The notes: a model not told the origin generated them from the letters alone. Counted from the first letter of the stretch, positions 33,670 through 42,317 are shown. The stretch: 64,000 nt of DNA from Planococcus shenhongbingii (GCF_030413635.1 NZ_CP129235.1:310001-374000); one strand, 5' to 3'. Made by a program: numbers and translations.

Positions 33670-36600
33670 GACCCTTAAAATTGAAGTTGACTGCATTTGG
33701 ACCTTATAAGCACACTGAAACAATTGATTTCGCTGATTTAAAAGGCAATCAGCTGTTTGTCATTTCCGGCAGTACAGGTTCGGGGAAAACAACGATTTTT
33801 GATGGCATCTGTTTTGCTTTGTACGGTGCTGCCAGCGGTTCAGACCGTGCTGAAACGCGCCATTTAAGAAGTGATTTCGCGGAAGATGGAACTCATACCT
33901 GTGTTGAAATGGAATTCGAAATACATAAAAAAACTTACCGGATTCTGCGCCAGATGAGCCATGTCAAAGCAGGGAACAAAAGTGCGACAGGTGAGCGCTA
34001 TGAATTTTTCGAGATGACGGAAACCGGGGAAATCCCATGCGTAGAACGGCAGATCGTATCGGAAATCAACCGGAAAGTCGAAGAAATCATTGGGCTGACG
34101 CAAAATCAGTTTAGCCAAATTGTGATGCTGCCGCAAGGCGAATTCCGTAAACTGCTGACTTCTGAGACAGATAATAAGGAAGAAATTCTGCGGAAAATCT
34201 TTAAAACTGAGCCTTATAAAATGATCACGGAACGATTAAAGCAAAAAAGAGATGGGGCATCCAAAGCCCTTCAACTGGAAGAACAAGTTTTGGCGGGGCA
34301 CGTAGGCCGCATCAAAGGGCAGTTGACTGAACGTGATTCTGAGCTGTTCGAGCTGTTGAGCCGCGAACATTACAACGTTAATCAAGTGCTGGCAGGACTT
34401 CAAAGCGAGTCAGCCTTTTATCAGGAAAAGGTGCTTCAAGACGAACAATATTATTTAAGCGCCTATAAAAAGCATGATGAGAAACTGAATGCTTTCCACG
34501 AAGTGAAAAAATGGAATGACCGCTTTAGTGAGCTGAAAGAAAAAACGCAGCGCCTCGAAAAAGCGAAAGAACAGCTGCCGGCAATTGCCGACCAAGAACG
34601 GCACCTGCAAAACGCTGAACGGGCGAGTTTTATTGAAGGAATAGAAAACTTATATAAAGAGCTGGAAAAAGAAGCAGCGCAGAAACAACTTTTATTGGAG
34701 AATGCACTGAAAAGTGAACAAATGGCACAAGAGAACTTAGCGCAAGCAGAAGCTGCTTTTGAAATAGAAGAAAAACGAGAAGTTGAACGCCAGCAAGTTC
34801 GCCAGCAAGTGATCGAGTTCGAGAAATTATTGCCGGCTGTACAGGAATTGGATGGAAAAAAGGCGCAGCTGCAACAACTTCAACTTGCGGCCCAAAAATC
34901 TGAAAGAAAACTTCTGGCCATGCAAAACCAATGGCATGCTGAAAGAGAGGCTTGCAAGTCACTGGCCGAAAAGATGGCAGCTTTTGATCAAAAGCTCGAA
35001 ACCTTTGATGACAAGAACCTAAGGCTTACTGCCCTGAATGAACAATGCCGTGTACTGAAGGAACTGCTCACTGTTGAGAAGAATTGGCTGCAGCAGCAAG
35101 AAGAGCATCAAGGGAAAGAAACTGCGTACCAAGAAGCGGCAAAAGAGTATATCCACCTTGAATCCGCCTGGTTCGCCAACCAAGCGCAGGTGTTGGCTGC
35201 TGCTCTTGATCATGGAGATGCTTGTCCGGTATGCGGCAGCCTCGACCATCCAGACAAGGCCGGTGGCGCACATCACATAGCAGTTTCAAAAGAAGAATTG
35301 GACCGCGCAAAAGCCGCAAAGGATATAGTGGACGGCAAATACCGGGATGCCTTGGCGAAATTGAATGCTTTGGCTGAGCAGCTTGAGCAGAAAAAAGAAG
35401 AAGCGAAAAAAATTGGTTTAGATCCGTTTTCGGCATCCGCTGATTATCCGAAAACGGAACAAGAGAGAAGTTTGTTGGAACGGGAAGTGGCCCTGCTGCT
35501 GGCAGACAAGAAGAACTTGCGTGCCTTAAAAGAGAACTTTGCCAGCCAAACAGCACAAGCTGAAAAGCTGGAAGTTGAGAAAAACTTGCTTACTGAAAAT
35601 GTGCAAAAACAGCAGGCGGCATTCGAGACAGCAAAAGCGGTTTTCGAGCAGGGATTGCGGACCATTCCGGAAGAAGTTCGGATACTGTCTGTACTGCAGG
35701 AAAAAATTAGCCAGGCTATCGCGAATAAAGGACAGCTTGAAAGCCTTTGGCGGAAAGTTCAGCAAGGTCTTCAAGAAGCGAAAGAACAGTTTACCTCTGC
35801 AACGGTAAGTGTACGGCACGCGCGAAATGCTGCTGCAGAAAGTCTGCAGAAAACTAGCAATGCCGGTCAGCAATTTGAAGAAGCACTGCAAAAATCCGGC
35901 TTCGATTCGGAGCAGTTCTATCAGCAAGCCAAACTTTCAGAATCAGGACGGAACTCTTTAAAGGCATCAATTCAGAACTTTAAGCAAAACCTCCATACAT
36001 TAACGCAACAAGTAAAAGAATTGCAGGAAATGCTTTCTGGACGGGCAAAATCCGATTTGAGCCTGCTTGAAGCTGAACTTAGCCAATTGAAAACAGAGTA
36101 CGAAGCGGCACTGACAATTTGGAACCAGTCGAAAGATTACAGAGTTTCAGCACTCAGTTTGGCAGAAAACATTGCAGAAGCCCATGAAAAAGCAGAACAG
36201 GCTGAACAGCAATTCAACCGCATTGCGGACTTGCACGATATGATCCGCGGACAAAATGGCATGCGGATTTCGTTCGAACGGTATTTGCAGATTGAATACC
36301 TGGAACAGATTATCGAGTCAGCGAACGAACGGCTGAAAAATCTGTCGAACGGCCAATTCTATTTGATTCGCAGCGACCGCCAAGAAGCCCGCGGCAAGCA
36401 AAGCGGCCTTGGCCTGGATGTATATGACGCCTATACCGGACAGACGCGCGATGTGAAAACCTTATCGGGCGGCGAGAAGTTTAATGCATCGCTGTGTTTG
36501 GCACTGGGCATGGCTGATGTAATCCAAAGTTTCCAAGGCAATGTGGCGATCGATACCATGTTCATTGATGAAGGGTTCGGCTCGCTTGACGAGGAATCAT

Positions 36601-36758
36601 TGAATAAATCAATTGACACGCTGATTGACTTGCAGAAGTCAGGACGCATGATCGGGGTCATTTCGCATGTCCAGGAGTTGAAAGCGGCGATACCAGCCAT
36701 TTTGGAAGTGAGAAAATCGAAAGAAGGCTTTAGCCAGACAAAATTCCTGCTTAAATAA
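33666..36758 (+). CDS. sbcC: Exonuclease SbcCD, ATPase subunit SbcC
   Basis: This 1030-residue Rad50-like SMC ATPase has Walker A GSTGSGKTT (Lys41), long glutamine- and lysine-rich coiled coils on both sides of the zinc hook CPVCG (Cys520, Cys523), and the C-terminal lobe with signature LSGGEKF (from residue 933), Walker B and the TMFIDEGFGSLDEES segment. Length is normal for the family. It acts with SbcD in the cytoplasm in the repair of secondary structures and broken ends. No terminator is visible between it and the broken membrane gene downstream. Confidence 0.96.
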   Translation: MRPLKLKLTAFGPYKHTETIDFADLKGNQLFVISGSTGSGKTTIFDGICFALYGAASGSDRAETRHLRSDFAEDGTHTCVEMEFEIHKKTYRILRQMSHVKAGNKSATGERYEFFEMTETGEIPCVERQIVSEINRKVEEIIGLTQNQFSQIVMLPQGEFRKLLTSETDNKEEILRKIFKTEPYKMITERLKQKRDGASKALQLEEQVLAGHVGRIKGQLTERDSELFELLSREHYNVNQVLAGLQSESAFYQEKVLQDEQYYLSAYKKHDEKLNAFHEVKKWNDRFSELKEKTQRLEKAKEQLPAIADQERHLQNAERASFIEGIENLYKELEKEAAQKQLLLENALKSEQMAQENLAQAEAAFEIEEKREVERQQVRQQVIEFEKLLPAVQELDGKKAQLQQLQLAAQKSERKLLAMQNQWHAEREACKSLAEKMAAFDQKLETFDDKNLRLTALNEQCRVLKELLTVEKNWLQQQEEHQGKETAYQEAAKEYIHLESAWFANQAQVLAAALDHGDACPVCGSLDHPDKAGGAHHIAVSKEELDRAKAAKDIVDGKYRDALAKLNALAEQLEQKKEEAKKIGLDPFSASADYPKTEQERSLLEREVALLLADKKNLRALKENFASQTAQAEKLEVEKNLLTENVQKQQAAFETAKAVFEQGLRTIPEEVRILSVLQEKISQAIANKGQLESLWRKVQQGLQEAKEQFTSATVSVRHARNAAAESLQKTSNAGQQFEEALQKSGFDSEQFYQQAKLSESGRNSLKASIQNFKQNLHTLTQQVKELQEMLSGRAKSDLSLLEAELSQLKTEYEAALTIWNQSKDYRVSALSLAENIAEAHEKAEQAEQQFNRIADLHDMIRGQNGMRISFERYLQIEYLEQIIESANERLKNLSNGQFYLIRSDRQEARGKQSGLGLDVYDAYTGQTRDVKTLSGGEKFNASLCLALGMADVIQSFQGNVAIDTMFIDEGFGSLDEESLNKSIDTLIDLQKSGRMIGVISHVQELKAAIPAILEVRKSKEGFSQTKFLLK

Positions 36759-36846
36759 CAAAATGAAGTTATCATCTCTTCTTCCTTTGTTTAAAGAGCC
36801 ATTGAATGGTGAATGGTAACAATAACAGGGAATTTTCGGAAGGAAG

Positions 36847-37506
36847 ATGTGGGTGGATACGCTTCTTTATTTTGGATTTACAGCAGCCTATACATTGATT
36901 CTGGTGTGGGCATTTGCAAAGCAGCAATCTAGGAATTTTATGGCCTTTATATACCTGGTGCTGTTCGGCCTAATTTATGACAATGGCATTATCGCGATTG
37001 GCAAGTTTATCGGGGAAGGGCCATTGCTTGAAAACTTGAATTTACTGCGCTTTTGGAGCCATGCTTTTTTGACTCCGACGCTTGTGCTGTTTTCATGGGG
37101 AGCATTAAATTAGGCTGGAATTGGCTGGGTAAAGAAAAAAGCAGTTTTTGCAGCTGCCGTGATTTACACGGTAGCGCTGATTATAATCGAGGTTACCCTT
37201 GAAGCTTGGGGCCTGGAACTGGAAGCCGAGCAGCAGTATGGTGTACTGCGATACGCATCGGCTGAACCAGCCGAAGGTCCGCCGACTATGATTTTGCTGG
37301 TTACAGTAGTATTGATTGCAGCAGGAATTCTGTTATGGAAAAAAGCTGGATGTCAATGGATGCTGATCGGCGCGGGTCTTATGACAATAGGCAGTGCTGT
37401 GCCGATTCCAGTAGACAGCTCAGCTGTAACGAATGCTTTTGAATTGATATTGCTGTTTACATTGGTATGGACAAAAGTTCATCTGGAGTCAGAAGAACGA
37501 AATTAA
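36847..37506 (+). pseudogene. Seven-helix membrane protein interrupted by an in-frame TAG
   Basis: ATG 36847 (behind CGGAAGGAAG) opens a frame that stops at TAG 37111-37113 after 88 residues. The same frame then continues without any other stop to TAA 37504-37506. Read together the parts give about 219 residues with seven hydrophobic segments; residues around the stop are FSWGALN and AGIGWVKKKA. A single change of one sense codon to TAG explains it. Short peptides from either part alone (for instance an internal ATG at 37159) are possible but have no good ribosome binding site. I do not recognise the family. A sequencing error is the main alternative. Confidence 0.7.
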
Positions 37507-37519
37507 AGGAGCCAAGAAT

Positions 37520-37732
37520 ATGAAAAATTTTTCTTTTAAAACACGGATGATTTATTTCGGAGTAATCGCTTTTGTCAGTTTGGCATTTTTCGCTCTGCAA
37601 TTATATGCGCATCTGAATGGTCCAGGAGGAACCGGCTCGGTCGTCTTGCTGATTTTATGGGGAATAATGGTTGTCTTTGGGATAGCCGGAATCGTTTATA
37701 GTGTGGCCAAAAAGGACCGTCATCCAAAGTGA
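37520..37732 (+). CDS. Small two-helix membrane protein
   Basis: This 70-residue protein has two hydrophobic segments (MIYFGVIAFVSLAFFALQLY and VVLLILWGIMVVFGIAGIVY) joined by a short glycine-rich loop and ends in basic residues. AAAGGAGCC precedes ATG 37520, 13 bases after the broken membrane gene. The terminator overlaps its stop codon. Function is unknown. Confidence 0.65.
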   Translation: MKNFSFKTRMIYFGVIAFVSLAFFALQLYAHLNGPGGTGSVVLLILWGIMVVFGIAGIVYSVAKKDRHPK

Positions 37733-37746
37733 CGGCCTTTTTTATT
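37710..37746 (+). terminator. Rho-independent terminator
   Basis: AAGGACCGTCA pairs with TGACGGCCTT (one mismatch) and a T-run follows. It ends the transcript that begins at the broken membrane gene or at sbcDC. Confidence 0.8.
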
Positions 37747-37848
37747 TTGCAGAAAAAACGGAATAAAGTGGATACTTTGGATTCGTGGGAAATTTGGAAA
37801 AGCTATGGTAAAGTTTAAGAAGATTTCAAAATCAGGAGTGAAAATGAT

Positions 37849-39117
37849 ATGACGAAATTGCTGAATCCTCAAGAAGTAATTGGATTGATTGATCAAGAGG
37901 CGGACATTATTATTCCCATCGCAAATGGCGAACCGGTCCGTCTGCTAGATATATTGGAAGAAAACGTGGACAAATTACAGGGCGTGAAAATTCATCAGAT
38001 GCTGGCTCTGCGTAGCCGCCCATATATCCAAGGTGAATACGAGCAGCTTAAGCACGTTTCCTATTTTCTGAGCGGCGCAACCCGAAAAGTCTATCAGCAA
38101 GCGAAAATGGAGCTTGTTCCCAATAATTTCCATGAAGTTCCGCGCATGCTTCAGAAAGTGACAAAAATGTCGATGATTATGACGGTAGCTTCTCCAATGG
38201 ATGAGCATGGCTACTTTACATTCGGTACACAAGCGGACTACGTCTCAGAGTTTGTCGGCAAAGTGCCATTTATCTTGGAGGTCAATGATCAAATGCCAAG
38301 GACTTACGGACGCAATCAAATCCACATCAGCCAAATTGCCGGCTTTGTGGAACATAATGCGCCATTGACTGAAGAACAAACGGCTGCGGTGAGTGATAAA
38401 GATTTATTGATCGCTGCCTCCGTCATCGAAGACATTAAAGACGGCGATACGCTGCAAATTGGAATCGGTTCTGTGCCAAATGCAGTCATCTCGATGTTGA
38501 AGGACCATCGCCATCTCGGCATCCATACGGAAATGCTTCCGGACGGCATCGTAGATCTTGTTAAAGCGGGAGCAGTCGATGGTACTCGGAAGTTCACGAA
38601 CCCGGGAAAAATTGTGGCGACGTTCGCGTATGGATCAAAGAAATTATACGACTTTATCGACAACAACCCGGTAGTCGAATTCCTGCCGGTGAGCATTGTG
38701 AATGATCCGCGTGAAATTGCTAAAGAAAAAAATATCGTTTCCATTAATGCGACGACTGAAGTGGATTTGTTTGGGCAATGCGCTTCCGAAACCGTAGGCG
38801 GAAAATACTATTCTTCAAGCGGTGGCCAAATCGATTTTGCACGGGGTGTACGGTTTGCGGAAAACGGAAAAGGTTATATCTGCATGCAGTCCACTGCTAA
38901 AAACGAAACCATTTCACGGATAAAATTGCAACTCGCACCGGGATCAGTAGTGACGACCGGAAAAAATGACGTTGACAGCATTGTAACGGAATACGGCATC
39001 GCACGTCTCCATGGTGTGTCCATATCAGAACGGGCTAAACGGCTGATTGCCATCGCCCATCCAAATTTCCGAGAAGAGCTGCTGTTTGATGCGAAAAAGA
39101 ACGGTATTATAATTTAA
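37849..39117 (+). CDS. Acetyl-CoA hydrolase/transferase family CoA-transferase (4-hydroxybutyrate CoA-transferase type)
   Basis: This 422-residue family I-type CoA transferase has the conserved QIGIGSVPNAV loop, the catalytic Glu304 in NATTEVDLFGQ, and the SSSGGQIDFARG and VTTGKNDVDSIVTEYGIARL segments of the 4-hydroxybutyrate/acetate CoA-transferase group. It moves CoA between acyl-CoA and acetate or another acid. The start ATG 37849 follows TCAGGAGTG. It is monocistronic, with a repeat-derived hairpin acting as terminator. It could feed acids to the acyl-CoA operon, but that link is inference. Confidence 0.88.
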   Translation: MTKLLNPQEVIGLIDQEADIIIPIANGEPVRLLDILEENVDKLQGVKIHQMLALRSRPYIQGEYEQLKHVSYFLSGATRKVYQQAKMELVPNNFHEVPRMLQKVTKMSMIMTVASPMDEHGYFTFGTQADYVSEFVGKVPFILEVNDQMPRTYGRNQIHISQIAGFVEHNAPLTEEQTAAVSDKDLLIAASVIEDIKDGDTLQIGIGSVPNAVISMLKDHRHLGIHTEMLPDGIVDLVKAGAVDGTRKFTNPGKIVATFAYGSKKLYDFIDNNPVVEFLPVSIVNDPREIAKEKNIVSINATTEVDLFGQCASETVGGKYYSSSGGQIDFARGVRFAENGKGYICMQSTAKNETISRIKLQLAPGSVVTTGKNDVDSIVTEYGIARLHGVSISERAKRLIAIAHPNFREELLFDAKKNGIII

Positions 39118-39126
39118 TAGAACAAA

Positions 39127-39206
39127 AAAGGAGTTGTTCCAAAAGTAATTTGGGACAACTCCTTTGCGACGAAGCTAGCGAAGCGATGCAGAAACAGGAG
39201 CAATAG
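39127..39206. repeat. Intergenic repeat element E1, first copy
   Basis: The element opens with a hairpin (AAGGAGTTGT with ACAACTCCTT, extended by CCAAA/TTTGG) and continues with TTTGCGACGAAGC, TAGCGAAGCGATGCAG and AACAGGAGCAATA. A second copy at 41128-41240 shares the single-stranded blocks almost base for base, while the hairpin arms differ and still pair. The hairpin may also end the CoA-transferase transcript. Confidence 0.7.
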
Positions 39207-39234
39207 TATTAACTTACGCTTTATTAGAAGCAAG

Positions 39235-39281
39235 GGGCTGTCCAATAAGTCTAATAACAGACTTATTGGACAGCCCTTTTT
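39235..39281. terminator. Perfect 18-bp hairpin with T-run
   Basis: GGGCTGTCCAATAAGTCT (39235-39252) and AGACTTATTGGACAGCCC (39259-39276) pair perfectly around six bases, followed by TTTTT. It works as a terminator, but its length and the GGGCTGTCC end resemble the terminal hairpins of some insertion sequences, so it may be an IS or MITE remnant. Confidence 0.75.
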
Positions 39282-39330
39282 CATATGAACAACTAGGCAG
39301 GCTTCTTTACTAAGGACAATAAATCATATA

Positions 39331-39348
39331 TACTTACCTAAGTAAGTA
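39331..39348. promoter_or_regulatory. Probable MarR operator
   Basis: TACTTAC-CTAA-GTAAGTA is a perfect 7-bp dyad with a four-base centre, ending 18 bases before the MarR start. Such a site in front of a marR-mfs pair is the usual autoregulatory operator. Confidence 0.65.
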
Positions 39349-39365
39349 ATTTAAAGGGGATGCTT

Positions 39366-39767
39366 ATGCAGAATTTACTGTTCCATGAAATTCATCAGCA
39401 GTCACGATTGTCAGTTAAAGAAGTAAATGAGGCGTTGAAAGAATTTGATTTGTATAGTTCCCAGTGGTCGATTCTTTTTTGCTTAAAGCAATTCAGTTCT
39501 ATGACGCAAAAAGAAATCTGGCAGTATTTGAATGTAGAAGCTCCCACGGTTACGAGAACTTTAACGAGGCTGGAAGAAAGTGGATGGGTTATCCGGAAAG
39601 AAGGAACAGATAAGCGGGAACGCATCGTTCAATTGTCCGCACGGGCAGAGAAAGTTGTCCCGAAAATCGAAAAGCGGGTTTTAGAAGTGGAAGAGAACCT
39701 GGTTTCTTCTTTATCGGAAGATGAGCAGAAGCTTCTGATTGAATTGCTTAAAAAAATAAAGAAATAA
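39366..39767 (+). CDS. MarR family regulator
   Basis: This protein of about 133 residues has the winged helix layout of MarR: dimer helix, QWSILFCLKQFSSMTQKEIWQYLNVEAPTVTRTLTRLEESGWV as helix-turn-helix, wing RKEGTDKRERIVQLS, then a C-terminal helix. AAAGGGG at 39353-39359 fits ATG 39366; ATG 39360 is too close. It probably represses itself and the MFS gene 25 bases downstream through the dyad at 39331-39348. Confidence 0.9.
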   Translation: MQNLLFHEIHQQSRLSVKEVNEALKEFDLYSSQWSILFCLKQFSSMTQKEIWQYLNVEAPTVTRTLTRLEESGWVIRKEGTDKRERIVQLSARAEKVVPKIEKRVLEVEENLVSSLSEDEQKLLIELLKKIKK

Positions 39768-39792
39768 GTGTCAGTAGAAAAGGATGTAACGA

Positions 39793-40968
39793 ATGACTGA
39801 AAGAAGACCTATTTGGACAAAAAGTTTTATCAATATATCAATAAGTACGTTTTTTATTTTTATTGTATTTTATGCTTTATTAACGTTTATCCCCATTTAT
39901 GTTCTGACTGACATGGAAGGCACTGCAACACAAGGAGGCTTAGCTGTATCAGCTTTCTTGATCTCAGCTATTATCATGCGCTTTTTTGCAGGTTTGATTT
40001 TGGAGAAATACGGAAAGAAAAAGATTTTGGTTATCAGCGTACTGATGTTCACCATCAGCACCATTCTCTACGTTTTCATAGGAGGGTTCACAGCTCTATT
40101 GTTTCTGCGTTTTTTCCATGGCATCTGGTTTGGCTTAGTAACTACAGTTGCCGGTGCGATTGCAGCGGATATCGTACCGCCGGAACGCCGTGGCGAAGGG
40201 CTGGGCTATTATGGGATCGCTATGAACCTGGCTATTGTAGCGGGGCCTTTTATCGCGTTAACTTTACAGCCCTTTATGGCTGCACGAAGCATTTTTGCTG
40301 TTCTCGGGGTCATTATGGCCATCGGGTTCTTCTGTGCTTTATGGGTTAAGGTAGACGAAACTCCGATAGCAGCCAAAGAAGAAAAGCGCAAACTGGGATT
40401 CAATGATTTTGTAGAGAAAAAAGCAGTGCCCATTGCAAGCGTCAGCTTTTTTGCTTCATTTGCCTATGCCAGTATCATCTCATTCATCTCAGTATATGCA
40501 GCATCGTTGGGCTTGATCGAAACGGCCAGCTTTTTCTTTGTGGTATACGCAGTGGCTATGCTGTTAGTCAGACCTTTTAGCGGTCGGCTTTTCGATTCGG
40601 TAGGACCCAATATTGTGATAATCCCTTCTCTGATCATGTTTGCCGTTGGCCTGTTTGCGCTTAGCCAAACCGAATCTGCATGGATGTTCCTGCTATCCGG
40701 TGCCTTAGTCGGAATTGGTTACGGCACATTGCTGCCAAGCTTTCAGACGCTGGCCATTCAAGCAGCCGACAAACACCGGAGCGGTTATGCGACAGGTACG
40801 TTTTTTGCTTTATACGATTTCGGAATTGCCATCGGTTCCATTTCGCTCGGAATCATTGTCGCAGCATTCGGCTATTCGAATTTATACTTAATACTGTCTG
40901 TTTTTGTTTTATGCACCGTCTTCTACTATATGTGGATCATGAAAAAGCAAAAAACTGCAGCCAGCTAA
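39793..40968 (+). CDS. MFS transporter
   Basis: This 391-residue carrier has twelve membrane segments, a central loop after helix 6, and the motif A-like EKYGKKKILVIS between helices 2 and 3. PPERRGEGLGYYGIAMNLAIVAGP is typical of drug/metabolite efflux MFS proteins of the YwoG/YfmO type. It follows marR in one operon, which supports efflux of the compound sensed by MarR. Substrate unknown. A repeat cluster starts immediately after its stop codon. Confidence 0.88.
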   Translation: MTERRPIWTKSFINISISTFFIFIVFYALLTFIPIYVLTDMEGTATQGGLAVSAFLISAIIMRFFAGLILEKYGKKKILVISVLMFTISTILYVFIGGFTALLFLRFFHGIWFGLVTTVAGAIAADIVPPERRGEGLGYYGIAMNLAIVAGPFIALTLQPFMAARSIFAVLGVIMAIGFFCALWVKVDETPIAAKEEKRKLGFNDFVEKKAVPIASVSFFASFAYASIISFISVYAASLGLIETASFFFVVYAVAMLLVRPFSGRLFDSVGPNIVIIPSLIMFAVGLFALSQTESAWMFLLSGALVGIGYGTLLPSFQTLAIQAADKHRSGYATGTFFALYDFGIAIGSISLGIIVAAFGYSNLYLILSVFVLCTVFYYMWIMKKQKTAAS

Positions 40969-40969
40969 G

Positions 40970-41090
40970 AAAAGCGGAAGCACCCGTGTAGATTCGACGG
41001 GCATAAGACGATTCGGCGAAGCGGCATGTTTTCAGCCGCACAGTCGAAGTGGCTTATGACCCTAGAATCTGGGTGCTGCAGCTAGACAGC
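40970..41090. repeat. Intergenic repeat element E2, intact copy
   Basis: About 120 bp: it opens AAAGCGGAAGCACCC and ends GGGTGCTGCAGCTAGACAGC. It folds as a long imperfect hairpin with arms AGCACCC/GGGTGCT and AGATTC/GAATCT, a CATAAG/CTTATG stem, and a GCGGC/GCCGC tip. It begins two bases past the MFS stop codon. Similar palindromic elements are frequent between genes in Bacillales. Confidence 0.7.
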
Positions 41091-41093
41091 TTA

Positions 41094-41330
41094 AAAAGCG
41101 GAAACGGCTGTTCAGGTTCGACAGGCAAGAGATGGACCAAAAGCAGTTTGGGCCGTCTCTTTGCGACGAAGCACGAAGTGCTGCAACGCACTTTCATGTC
41201 TCGAAGCTAGCGCAGCGATGCAGAGACAGGAGCAATAAGGGGTTTAGGCGGACCCGCGAAGTGGCGTTCTTTGCCACACAGCTGGATTGACTTATGACCT
41301 GAGAACCTAGCCGTTGGAGCTAGGCAGCGC
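41094..41330. repeat. Intergenic repeat element E2, second copy interrupted by element E1
   Basis: The left end AAAGCGGAAACGGCT...TTCGACAGGCA and the right end GTGGC...CACAG, GACTTATGACC, AGCCGTTGGAGCTAGGCAGC match the first E2 copy in order. The outer arms AACGGCT/AGCCGTT differ from those of copy one yet still pair. About 110 bp of E1 sequence (41128-41240) lie inside. The remainder to 41425 holds a small terminator-like region before the hydratase gene. Confidence 0.65.
41128..41240. repeat. Element E1, second copy, nested in E2
   Basis: It shares TTTGCGACGAAGC, GCGATGCAGAGACAGGAGCAATA and the CCAAA/TTTGG hairpin top with the copy at 39127. The hairpin arms read AAGAGATGG and CCGTCTCTT, different from copy one but still paired. 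It contains an extra block of about 35 bases (from CACGAAGTGCTGCAACGCAC) flanked by GAAGC on both sides. Confidence 0.65.
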
Positions 41331-41425
41331 AAAAAACCAAGCGTCTAGTGCTTAAGAAGCTTTAAATTTTATACTTTCTTAAAATCAAAAACAGGCATCC
41401 CGCGTATCGGGATGGCTGTTTTTTA

Positions 41426-42205
41426 TTAAATAACATTTAATGTGACTTCTCCAATGCCTTCATAGCTGGCAGTGTAGACGCCTTTTTCCAATTTATGAGG
41501 AAGAATGAAAGTGCCGGATGAAACAGACATGCCTTTTTCAAGCTTCAAGCCATGTCCCTCCAATTCAGTTATGAGCCATTTTACAGCATTTACGGGATGG
41601 TCCAGGACCGCTGAAGAATTAGCAGATGCGATTTCTTCCCCGTTAAAGCGCAAGGTTCCTTTGAGATCTGTTAATTGTTCGTACGTCAAACCTTCTACTG
41701 GTTTTCCGGCAATAATCTTTCCAGCTACTGCACTGTCTGCGATAACTTGCCCTAGAGTGATTTTAGGGAACCAGTCCTCGAAACGGGAGTCGGGCACTTC
41801 GATGCCAGGAGCAACTAGTGTTTTCTCTAGAATAGTTTGAACATCGTCTTCCACGGATAAACCTTCTTTAATAAGAAAAATCAATTCAATCTCGATTAAA
41901 GGAGAAGACATCGCTTCCAGGCTAACGGTTCCGCCGCTTAATGCTGAAGTGGTCAAGGCACCGTATAAAGGTGTCTCTGAACCAAATAATTTTTGAGTTT
42001 CGGGGCTGGTTAAACTAATTTTATAGCCCGCCAGCTGTTCATCGGCTTCGACTGCTTTTTTAGCTGTCAACATGTGCTGAAGTTTGTAAGCATCGTCTTT
42101 TTTCAAAAAAGCGGGAATCAGCTCTTTTGCGATTTGTTTATTATGTAAATAAGCGTCGTAAAGAATATCGGCCATTTTCTGGCTGTTGAAGTCAATGGAT
42201 TCCAT
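41426..42205 (-). CDS. 2-keto-4-pentenoate hydratase family protein
   Basis: This 259-residue protein fits the hydratase/decarboxylase side of the fumarylacetoacetate hydrolase superfamily (MhpD, HpcG-like). AGYKISLTSPETQKLFG and SPLIEIELIFLIKEGL hold the metal-binding glutamates, and the C-terminal SGTFILPHKLEKG segment is typical. The frame opens at 42241, but AAAGGAGATATCC precedes ATG 42205. Such enzymes normally act in aromatic meta-cleavage pathways; no other pathway gene is adjacent, so its substrate is open. Confidence 0.82.
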   Translation of the reverse strand: MESIDFNSQKMADILYDAYLHNKQIAKELIPAFLKKDDAYKLQHMLTAKKAVEADEQLAGYKISLTSPETQKLFGSETPLYGALTTSALSGGTVSLEAMSSPLIEIELIFLIKEGLSVEDDVQTILEKTLVAPGIEVPDSRFEDWFPKITLGQVIADSAVAGKIIAGKPVEGLTYEQLTDLKGTLRFNGEEIASANSSAVLDHPVNAVKWLITELEGHGLKLEKGMSVSSGTFILPHKLEKGVYTASYEGIGEVTLNVI

Positions 42206-42317
42206 ATTGGATATCTCCTTTCGAATCTTTTGAATAATCATACCATTTGAATTGTTATTTTGAAATAGATATTAGTTGGGAATAGCTCAAGATCAGTATA
42301 TAAAACCAACTTCCTTA

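Noticed and set aside
35068..35556. 162-residue minus-strand frame inside sbcC
   Set aside because: It is a shadow of the coiled-coil/zinc-hook coding sequence; the plus-strand frame is certain and the reversed product has no family features.
37111..37113. The in-frame TAG as a pyrrolysine codon
   Set aside because: The gene is not a methylamine methyltransferase and pyrrolysine systems are not expected in this group; a nonsense mutation or sequencing error is simpler.
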